From assembly GCA_964473395.1 (NCBI GenBank), contig CAYYOW010000060.1, forward strand, positions 1-14,056: a stretch of 14,056 bases of DNA. Reading direction: 5' to 3'. This document shows positions 7,808 to 14,056 of the stretch, in pieces (position 1 is the first letter of the stretch; every line of letters starts with the position of its first letter). The position numbers and the translations under genes are program-made. The stretch is from Sulfidibacterium sp964473395 (GTDB lineage Bacteria > Bacteroidota > Bacteroidia > Bacteroidales > F082). Below the pieces are notes generated by a model that saw nothing but the letters and a program-made list of their open reading frames with translations, was not told the DNA's origin and did not search any database.

Positions 7808-10800
7808 ATGAGAAAAATTACAATGATGCTTGCGTTTTTGTTTTTTGTAGGGCTAAATTTTGCCTTCGCACAAACAAAAACGATTAGTGGTACGGTAACC
7901 AGTGCGGACGATGGCTCGGCCCTCCCAGGAGTTACTGTTCAGGTAAAAGGTACTACCAATGGTACTATTACAGATTATAATGGGAAATACTCCATTTCTT
8001 TAAATCTGAAGCAAGGCAATACTCTTGTCTTTTCTTTTGTGGGGATGGCTACCCAGGAAATACAAATAGGTAGTTCCAATACCATTGATGTTGCTATGAA
8101 ATCTTCTACTTTATCTCTAAACCAGGTTGTTATTACGGCTTTGGGTATTTCAAGGGAAAAGAAATCGTTGGGTTATTCTACCCAAAATATTGGTGGAAGT
8201 GTTGTCAATGCTGTGAAAAGTAATAATGTTATCAATGCTCTCTCCGGTCGTGTTTCCGGTGTGCAGGTAAAAACCAGTGGTAACCTGGGTGGTTCAACTA
8301 ACATTATTATTAGAGGTTATACATCTCTTACAGGTAACAACCAGCCACTTTTTGTTGTTGATGGTGTTCCTATCACCAATACAACCACAAACTCCGGTTA
8401 CCAATCCCGAGGAGGTGCTGGGTTTGACTTTGGTAGTGCTGCTTCTGACATCAACGCTGCTGATATTGAATCTATCAACGTGCTGAAAGGTGCTGCTGCA
8501 ACCGCTTTGTACGGTTCTCGTGCTGCCAACGGCGTTATTATCATCACCACAAAAACAGGACGGAATGACAAATATCTTTCCAATAAAGGAATTGGTATCA
8601 CCGTTAGTTCCAATACAACTGTAGGTACGATCGATAAAAGTACATTCCCTACTTACCAAACTCAATACGGTGCTGGTTACGGCCCTTATTACAGTGCTTC
8701 TGACCATCCGGGTTTATATTATGGTAAGTTACCTTTTTCAGGTGGTAAAGATGTTTATTATGTGCCAACAACAGAGGATGCTTCCTATGGTACAAAATTT
8801 GATCCTAACTTACAGGTATATCAATGGGATGCTTTTGTACCTCAGTCTCCTTATTATAAAAAAGCCCGTCCTTGGGTAAATGCTGCCAATGGTCCCATTA
8901 CCTTTTTTAATACTGCTATCTCCACAACCAATACAGTAGCAGTAAACGGTGCTTCGGCCAAAAGTGCTTTCCGCTTGTCTTACACGAACTTCCACCAAAC
9001 CGGTGTTGTTCCTAATAGTAAGCTGATAAAGAATACCTTTACATTTAATGCAAGCCATAAGCTGCTTAAAAACTTAACTGTTAGTACCTCCGCTTCCTTT
9101 ATCCGTCAAAATACAACAGGACGTAACGGTACAGGTTATAATGATAACTTTTTAACCAGTTTCCGTCAGTGGTGGGAAATGAACGTAGACGTTCAGGAAC
9201 TTAAAACCCTCTACGATCAAACGGGTAAGAATATTACCTGGAACATGAGTGACCCGGCAGGTGGAAACTTAAAACCAATTTATTGGAATAACTATTATTG
9301 GGAACGTTATAAAAACTACGAATCAGATACACGTAACCATTTATTGGGTAATATTCAGGCAAAGTGGGACATTACTGATTATCTGAGTGTCACAGGTCGT
9401 ATTTCTCTGGATACTTATAGCACGCTTCAGGAACAACGTAAAGCAGTTGGTAGTGTTCCGGGCGCCTTTGGTATTGGTTTGGGAACTATTGGTTCCGGCT
9501 ATTCACGCTATAACCTGAATGCCATGGAAACAAACTATGATTTAATGGTTAACTTCACCAAAAATATTACTGAAAAATTGAACATTACAGCAATGGTTGG
9601 GGGTAACATCAGGCATACCAACAGAAACTCTATTTATGCTTCTACCAATGGTGGACTGATTGTACCGGATTTGTATTCTATTGCCAATTCAAAGAGTTTA
9701 CCTCTTGCACCCTTAGAAGGTGAATCTACCATAGGTGTTTATGGCGTTTTTAGTAGTGTTTCACTGGGCTGGAATGATATGTTGTTTTTAGATGCTTCCT
9801 TACGGAGAGATATGTCCTCCACGTTGCCTCTTGATAATATGATTTATTATTATCCTGCTGTTTCTACCAGCTTTGTTTTCTCCAAATTACTTAAAGCCGA
9901 TTGGTTACCTTTTGCTAAAGTAAGACTGAACTATGCCGAAGTAGGAAACGATGCCCCCTTTGCAAGTTTGTTTGATACCTATTCTCAACCTAGTCCGTTT
10001 GGAAATGTAACCCTGTTTTCAGTTCCAAGTACGAAAAACAACTCTCAACTGAAATCGGAAAAGACCAAAAGTTGGGAAGCTGGTTTGGAAATGACCTTCC
10101 TTCATAAACGTTTGGGATTTGATTTTTCTGCATACAAAACGAATACGATTAACCAGATTATGCCTGTTGCCATTTCCCGTGCTACCGGTTATTCAACCAA
10201 ATATGTTAATGCCGGAGATATTGAAAACAAGGGTCTTGAATTGAATGTCTATGGTACTCCTATGAAGACCAAAGATTTCAGTTGGAATATCAATGTGAAC
10301 TGGTCTCTTAACAGAAACAAAGTAGTTTCATTGTATGAAAAGGTTCATAACTTGCAACTTGGTAGATTCCAAGGTGGTATTACTCTCAATGCTACTGTAG
10401 GACAGCCTTATGGAACTATCCAGGGTCGTGACTTTGTTTATAAAAATGGTCAAAAAGTTGTTGCTGCCAATGGCTATTATGCAAAGACAACAACGACTAG
10501 TAATATTATAGGAGATGTGAATCCAAAATACCATGCAGGTATTACCAACAGTTTTAACTATAAAAACTGGACTGCCAGCTTCCTTATCGATATTCAGGTT
10601 GGTGGTAGCGTCTTCTCCTTAGACCAATACTATGGACAAGGTACTGGTTTGTATCCTAACACTGTAGGTACTAACGATCTTGGAAAGCCTATTCGTAACT
10701 CGCTTGCCAATGGTGGTGGTGTTATCCTTCCAGGTGTTACTGCCGACGGTAAACCCAACACAAAACGTGTTGTTGCTAACCGATACAGCGGACCTTTCGG

Positions 10801-11080
10801 ATGGGTGCGTAATCCTAATTCAGCCTTTGTTTATGATGCTTCTTATGTGAAGTTAAGAGAGGCTCAAATCTCTTACCATTTTCCAACCAGGATGTTGAAA
10901 AGCATAGGTGTTAAATCCCTTTCCCTAGGAATAGTAGGCTCAAATCTTTGGATTATTTTCAAGAATATGCCTTATGCCGATCCTGAAGCTGGTCTTGGTG
11001 CCGGAAATCTCCAGGGATGGCAAAGTGGTGTAATGCCTACCGTGCGTAACATAGGTTTCAATCTTAACGTTCAATTTTAA
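7808..11080 (+). CDS. SusC/RagA-like TonB-dependent outer-membrane transporter, complete
   Basis: A complete 1090-residue SusC-family transporter. Residues 1-22 are a signal peptide ending AFAQ. Residues 24-100 are a carboxypeptidase-regulatory-like domain (ISGTVTSADDGSALPGVTV; TITDYNGKYSI). A TonB-box-like stretch, QVVITALGI, lies at 106-114. The plug spans about 115-250 with IIIRGYTSLTGNNQPLFVVD (167-186) and VLKGAAATALYGSRAANG (225-242). The remainder is the 22-stranded-type barrel ending GFNLNVQF with terminal Phe. There is no N-terminal STN domain, so direct signalling to a FecR-type anti-sigma factor is not expected. Length is normal. A SusD partner follows after 12 bases. The ATG at 7808 is chosen because it gives the signal peptide; upstream is A/T-rich without a Shine-Dalgarno site. 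It is clearly divergent from the first SusC in the window, suggesting a different ligand. Confidence 0.97.
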   Translation: MRKITMMLAFLFFVGLNFAFAQTKTISGTVTSADDGSALPGVTVQVKGTTNGTITDYNGKYSISLNLKQGNTLVFSFVGMATQEIQIGSSNTIDVAMKSSTLSLNQVVITALGISREKKSLGYSTQNIGGSVVNAVKSNNVINALSGRVSGVQVKTSGNLGGSTNIIIRGYTSLTGNNQPLFVVDGVPITNTTTNSGYQSRGGAGFDFGSAASDINAADIESINVLKGAAATALYGSRAANGVIIITTKTGRNDKYLSNKGIGITVSSNTTVGTIDKSTFPTYQTQYGAGYGPYYSASDHPGLYYGKLPFSGGKDVYYVPTTEDASYGTKFDPNLQVYQWDAFVPQSPYYKKARPWVNAANGPITFFNTAISTTNTVAVNGASAKSAFRLSYTNFHQTGVVPNSKLIKNTFTFNASHKLLKNLTVSTSASFIRQNTTGRNGTGYNDNFLTSFRQWWEMNVDVQELKTLYDQTGKNITWNMSDPAGGNLKPIYWNNYYWERYKNYESDTRNHLLGNIQAKWDITDYLSVTGRISLDTYSTLQEQRKAVGSVPGAFGIGLGTIGSGYSRYNLNAMETNYDLMVNFTKNITEKLNITAMVGGNIRHTNRNSIYASTNGGLIVPDLYSIANSKSLPLAPLEGESTIGVYGVFSSVSLGWNDMLFLDASLRRDMSSTLPLDNMIYYYPAVSTSFVFSKLLKADWLPFAKVRLNYAEVGNDAPFASLFDTYSQPSPFGNVTLFSVPSTKNNSQLKSEKTKSWEAGLEMTFLHKRLGFDFSAYKTNTINQIMPVAISRATGYSTKYVNAGDIENKGLELNVYGTPMKTKDFSWNINVNWSLNRNKVVSLYEKVHNLQLGRFQGGITLNATVGQPYGTIQGRDFVYKNGQKVVAANGYYAKTTTTSNIIGDVNPKYHAGITNSFNYKNWTASFLIDIQVGGSVFSLDQYYGQGTGLYPNTVGTNDLGKPIRNSLANGGGVILPGVTADGKPNTKRVVANRYSGPFGWVRNPNSAFVYDASYVKLREAQISYHFPTRMLKSIGVKSLSLGIVGSNLWIIFKNMPYADPEAGLGAGNLQGWQSGVMPTVRNIGFNLNVQF

Positions 11081-11092
11081 ACATTATTCAAG

Positions 11093-12550
11093 ATGAAAAA
11101 AATACTATTTATATTACTTGCCTTTTTAGCAGTATCTTGTTCAAAGCAAAAAATAGCTGACTTGAACAAGGATGTTAAGCATCCTACTGTTGTCCCGGGA
11201 CAAACCCTCTTTTCTAATGCTGAAAAAAATCTTTCTGATCAAGTTGCCAGCATTAATGTAAACATGAATGATTTTAAACTATGGGCTCAATATTTCACGG
11301 AGACTACCTATGAAGATGAAAGTAACTACAACATCTTTAACCGGAATGTTCCCGACAATGCCTGGGGCGTATATTATCGTGACGTGTTAGAGGATCTGAA
11401 ACGTGCTGACTCATTGATTTCAATGGAGAAGCCCATTCTTCCTTCTGATATTGCAGCACAAAAAAATCAATTAACCATTATTGATATTTTAGCTGTCTAT
11501 ACCTGGGACAGGATGGAAACCATGTGGGGAAATATTCCTTATACTCAGGCGTTAAACGTTGACAATGTATTACCAGCTTATGATGACGCCCTTACTATTC
11601 ACAAGGATCTGATGAGCAGAATTTCAAAGGATATCAATGCTTTGGATGTAGCTAATGGTAGTTTTGGTAGTGCTGATATTATTTACAATGGTAATGTTAC
11701 TAACTGGAAAGCATTTGCTAACGGCCTTAAAGTAAAAATGGCTATTCAGGTTGCTGATGTTAGTGCTGTGAGTGCATTGGTTAAGACGGCTATTGCCGAA
11801 GCTGCACCCGGAACCTTTACGTCAGCAAGTCAAAATGCTATTTTTACCTATCTGAGTGGTACTCCTAATACGAACCCACTTTATGTGGACCTTACACTTA
11901 GTGGTCGTTTGGATTTCGTTGGTGCCAGCACTTTTATTGACAAGTTAAATACTTTAAAAGATCCGCGTATATCTGCCTTCTTTGATGGTAACGTAAAAGA
12001 TAGCATTGGTAATGTTATTTATGTAGGAGGCCAGTACGGGCATGTTAGTGCTTATTCCAGCTTCTCCCATATTAATACAGCTATCAGCGAAGAACCCACT
12101 TACGGGAATCCTCTGATGACCTATTCGGAAATTCAGTTTTATCTTGCCGAAGCTGCTGCCAGAGGTATAACTACTGATAATGCAGCAACTTTATATGACA
12201 ATGCTATCACTGCTTCTTTCAAATATTGGGGTAGTTCAGCCGCGGTAGCCGCTACTTATATTGCTCAGCCAGACGTTGCCTATGATCAGGCTAATTGGAA
12301 AGAGTTGATAGGTACACAGGCTTGGATTTCTTTCTACTTGCGTGGTTATGTTGCTTGGACTGAATGGAGAAGACTCGACTTTCCTATTCTGAACCTGCCT
12401 CCTTCACCTCAGACAGAAGATCAGGGATTTCCTTATCGTTATACTTATCCTAGTAATGAGCAGACACTTAATGGTGCAAACTACACCAAAGCTGCTTCCG
12501 CCATTGGAGGAGATAAGTTGATTACAAAGCTATATTGGGATTTACACTAA
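11093..12550 (+). CDS. SusD-like outer-membrane lipoprotein (SusD-like_2 type)
   Basis: A 485-residue lipoprotein that should cap the SusC transporter encoded 12 bases upstream. The signal MKKILFILLAFLAVSC gives a short lipoprotein leader with lipobox AVSC and Cys16. Family marks match those of the first SusD: ETMWGNIPYTQAL (142-154), DPRISAFF (290-297), LMTYSEIQFYLAEAAARG (341-358), the helix with YLRGYVAWTEWRRLDFP (415-431), the segment FPYRYTYPSNEQ (446-457) and the C-terminal KLYWD. It is more compact at the N-terminus than its paralogue and lacks the usual LDxxxNPN start, having IADLNKDVKHPTVV instead. A strong terminator follows. SusD-family identity is secure; the ligand is not predictable. 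Confidence 0.94.
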   Translation: MKKILFILLAFLAVSCSKQKIADLNKDVKHPTVVPGQTLFSNAEKNLSDQVASINVNMNDFKLWAQYFTETTYEDESNYNIFNRNVPDNAWGVYYRDVLEDLKRADSLISMEKPILPSDIAAQKNQLTIIDILAVYTWDRMETMWGNIPYTQALNVDNVLPAYDDALTIHKDLMSRISKDINALDVANGSFGSADIIYNGNVTNWKAFANGLKVKMAIQVADVSAVSALVKTAIAEAAPGTFTSASQNAIFTYLSGTPNTNPLYVDLTLSGRLDFVGASTFIDKLNTLKDPRISAFFDGNVKDSIGNVIYVGGQYGHVSAYSSFSHINTAISEEPTYGNPLMTYSEIQFYLAEAAARGITTDNAATLYDNAITASFKYWGSSAAVAATYIAQPDVAYDQANWKELIGTQAWISFYLRGYVAWTEWRRLDFPILNLPPSPQTEDQGFPYRYTYPSNEQTLNGANYTKAASAIGGDKLITKLYWDLH

Positions 12551-12574
12551 TTTTTTAAATCTTATAGCTTTTTG

Positions 12575-12608
12575 AAAAAGGCCGCATAATTGGTATGCGG
12601 CCTTTTTT
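12575..12608 (+). terminator. Strong intrinsic terminator after the second SusC/SusD pair
   Basis: AAAAAGGCCGCATA (12575-12588) and TATGCGGCCTTTTT (12594-12607) form a perfect 14-bp stem with a 5-base loop (ATTGG) and a T-run. It starts 24 bases after the SusD stop codon. The A-run on the left arm means it could also stop transcription from the other strand. Confidence 0.93.
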
Positions 12609-12621
12609 GTTGCCTATACTC

Positions 12622-12654
12622 TTGATTTTAAATCGGTAATTATCCTTACTTTTG
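12622..12654 (+). promoter_or_regulatory. Bacteroidota-type promoter for the acyltransferase genes
   Basis: TACTTTTG at 12647-12654 matches the -7 consensus TAnnTTTG exactly. A TTG at 12622-12624 could serve as the -33 element with a 22-base spacer, at the long end of the usual range. Transcription would start near 12660, giving a leader of about 15 bases before the ATG at 12676. Its position just after a strong terminator supports an independent transcription unit. Confidence 0.6.
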
Positions 12655-12675
12655 ACAAGGAAAATATGAATTAGG

Positions 12676-13530
12676 ATGGAAAAGAAATCAACTATTCAGC
12701 CGGAACTTATAGATGTAGGGAAAGTCATTGAGCGCAAAAGTCCCTCATTGCGTAAACGTTTGCCAAAATTTGTCCTCAATTATTTACGCCGGATTGTGCA
12801 CGAGGACGATCTGAACGAATTCTTACGTTTGTATGGTCATCTGGAAGGTATTCCGTTTATAGCCGGTGCCCTGGAGTTTATGAAAACAAAAGTTCATGTT
12901 GTCGGGCTTGAAAATATTCCTGAATCCGGGAAAGCAATTGTTGCTTCCAATCACCCCTTGGGCGGACCGGATGGCCTTGCACTTATGCTGACTGTCTCAA
13001 AAAGGAGAAACGATATTGTGTTTCCGGTTAACGATATTCTTATGAACGTGAAGAATCTGGAACCGCTTTTTATCCCCATTAACAAGCACGGCTCCAATAC
13101 GGAGAATATCCAAATAATAAATGACACATTTGCCTCTGATAAAATAGTTTGTTATTTTCCGGCAGGATTAGTTTCCAGGAAGAGAAAAGGCATTATCAAA
13201 GACCTGGAGTGGCATCCTACCTTCATCACCAAAGCCAGGAGGTTTAAACGAGACATTATTCCCACACACATCAGCGGAAGGAATACGAATTTCTTTTACA
13301 ATCTGGCTAAAATTCGTAAGTTCTTACATATCAAAACCAATATTGAAATGCTCTATCTTGTTGATGAATTTCAAAAACAGAAGAATAAATCGGTTACCAT
13401 TACCTTTGGGAAGCCTGTTTCGTATGATGTTTTTGATCATCGGCACACGAGAATGGAATGGGCTGCCAAGATGAGGGATTTCATATATTTATTAGAAGAC
13501 AATCCGGATGCTGTTTTTTTGGCAGATTGA
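12676..13530 (+). CDS. PlsC-like lysophospholipid/aminolipid O-acyltransferase, GlsA/OlsA-like
   Basis: A 284-residue protein of the glycerol-3-phosphate/1-acylglycerol-phosphate acyltransferase superfamily. Block I is IVASNHPLGGPDG (88-100), with His93 and Asp99 as the likely catalytic pair; the spacing is HX5D rather than the standard HX4D. Block III-like CYFPAGLVSRKRKG is at 159-172 and the IPTHISGRN block at 195-203. There is no signal peptide and no clear transmembrane helix, so it probably binds the inner face of the cytoplasmic membrane. In Bacteroidota, proteins with the HPLGG motif next to an OlsB-type N-acyltransferase add the second, ester-linked acyl chain to N-acylated amino acids (glycine lipids, ornithine lipids). 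The next gene, 30 bases downstream, is such an N-acyltransferase, supporting this role over phosphatidate synthesis. The exact amino-acid head group is inferred, not shown. The ATG at 12676 follows a perfect -7 element. Confidence 0.85.
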   Translation: MEKKSTIQPELIDVGKVIERKSPSLRKRLPKFVLNYLRRIVHEDDLNEFLRLYGHLEGIPFIAGALEFMKTKVHVVGLENIPESGKAIVASNHPLGGPDGLALMLTVSKRRNDIVFPVNDILMNVKNLEPLFIPINKHGSNTENIQIINDTFASDKIVCYFPAGLVSRKRKGIIKDLEWHPTFITKARRFKRDIIPTHISGRNTNFFYNLAKIRKFLHIKTNIEMLYLVDEFQKQKNKSVTITFGKPVSYDVFDHRHTRMEWAAKMRDFIYLLEDNPDAVFLAD

Positions 13531-13533
13531 TTG

Positions 13534-13541
13534 TATCTTTG
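13534..13541 (+). promoter_or_regulatory. Possible -7 promoter element before the GNAT gene
   Basis: TATCTTTG is an exact match to TAnnTTTG and lies 19 bases before the ATG at 13561, within the 30-base gap after the acyltransferase stop codon. The nearest TTTG upstream (13518-13521) is only 12 bases away, too close for a normal -33 element, so this may be a weak internal promoter adding to read-through from the upstream gene. Confidence 0.4.
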
Positions 13542-13560
13542 CAGCTGTAAACTGAAAAAA

Positions 13561-14056
13561 ATGGAAACAATCATCTCTCCTGTAAGTAAAGAATTGCTGC
13601 TCTCTGAGTTAAATGAAAAAACGTTTCTTAGAAAGACCAACAACGGAGGAAATGAGATATACGATCTCCTGGCTGAGGATGCACCGCATATTATGCTCGA
13701 AATTGGCCGTTTGCGTGAATTAACTTTTCGCGATGCCAAAGGTGGCACTGGAAAGAGCTTGGATATTGATGAATATGATAGTGGTGAAGACGCTTTCAGG
13801 CAACTGATTGTCTGGGATCCTAAAGAACAGGCTCTTGTAGGTGGATATCGCTACAAACACTGCAAAGAGATGAAAGTAAAGGATGGGGAAGTTTTCACGC
13901 CTACCTCTCGTCTTTTCAAATATAATAAGCTTTTTATAGAAAAATACCTTCCTTACACCATCGAGCTTGGGCGCTCCTTTGTGCAGCCTGACTATCAGCC
14001 TACCTACAATCTGCGCCGGGGTTTGTTTTCGTTAGATAACCTTTGGGACGGGCTTG
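13561..14056 (+). CDS. OlsB/hemolysin-type GNAT N-acyltransferase, GlsB-like, 3' truncated by the window edge
   Basis: The frame from the ATG at 13561 is open to the window end and gives 165 residues; the gene continues beyond. RLRELTFRDAKGGTGKSLD (50-68) followed by IDEYD, LIVWDPKEQALVGGYRY (82-98) and ELGRSFVQPDYQ (135-146) are hallmarks of the Acetyltransf_5/OlsB family of GNAT-fold enzymes. Known members use acyl-ACP, often 3-hydroxyacyl, to N-acylate ornithine or glycine, the first step of aminolipid synthesis. There is no signal peptide, so it should act at the cytoplasmic membrane. The neighbouring gene encodes the predicted O-acyltransferase for the second step, making a two-gene lipid module. 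The head group (glycine in GlsB, ornithine in OlsB) cannot be decided from this fragment. Many databases call this family 'hemolysin', which is misleading. Confidence 0.87.
   Translation, partial: METIISPVSKELLLSELNEKTFLRKTNNGGNEIYDLLAEDAPHIMLEIGRLRELTFRDAKGGTGKSLDIDEYDSGEDAFRQLIVWDPKEQALVGGYRYKHCKEMKVKDGEVFTPTSRLFKYNKLFIEKYLPYTIELGRSFVQPDYQPTYNLRRGLFSLDNLWDGL

Noticed and set aside
8294..8707. A 137-residue ORF on the minus strand inside the second SusC gene
   Set aside because: It is fully inside a conserved plug-coding region and its translation is low-complexity antisense of that region.
12666..12674. Two-codon ORF (ATG AAT TAG) just before the acyltransferase start
   Set aside because: It is short enough to be chance in A/T-rich sequence, with nothing indicating that it is translated.
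13437..13748. A 103-residue ORF on the minus strand
   Set aside because: It overlaps the ends of two well-supported acyltransferase genes and has no recognisable family features. It also runs across the probable promoter at 13534.
1..14056. CRISPR arrays, tRNA or rRNA genes, insertion sequences, prophage genes
   Set aside because: I looked for regularly spaced repeats, tRNA-like arms, transposase motifs and terminal inverted repeats and saw none that hold up.

Overview
The window comes from a member of the Bacteroidota, probably Bacteroidales or a related order. The evidence is two SusC/SusD outer-membrane pairs, a secreted protease with a type IX secretion (T9SS) C-terminal tail, Bacteroidota-type -7 elements (TAnnTTTG), A/T-rich start regions without clear Shine-Dalgarno sites, and a pair of acyltransferases resembling the aminolipid genes of this phylum. 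All genes supported here lie on the + strand. A genus cannot be named from the sequence alone.

Region 1 (1-4103) is the 3' part of a SusC-like TonB-dependent transporter followed by its SusD-like lipoprotein, closed by a hairpin terminator at about 4147-4188. Region 2 (4104-4495) is a non-coding stretch with several small hairpins leading to the next gene. Region 3 (4496-7366) is a 956-residue modular secreted subtilase: signal peptide, propeptide, S8 catalytic domain, PKD domain, six Asp-box (BNR-like) repeats and a T9SS sorting tail. Region 4 (7367-7807) is a second non-coding stretch holding two overlapping, mutually exclusive hairpins, one of them terminator-like.

Region 5 (7808-12550) is a complete second SusC/SusD pair, separated by 12 bases and closed by a very strong terminator (12575-12608). 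Region 6 (12676 to the end) has its own -7 promoter element. It encodes a PlsC-like acyltransferase and then the first 165 residues of an OlsB/hemolysin-type GNAT acyltransferase; together these look like the two-step O- and N-acylation enzymes that make glycine or ornithine lipids.

The first 12.5 kb can be read as a nutrient-acquisition locus. No glycoside hydrolase, polysaccharide lyase or sulfatase is visible, and the only degradative enzyme is a protease between the two SusCD pairs. By analogy with RagAB of Porphyromonas, which imports peptides, import of peptides or glycopeptides is a reasonable hypothesis, but the substrate is not shown by the sequence. The last two genes are probably an unrelated housekeeping membrane-lipid operon, separated by a terminator and promoter.
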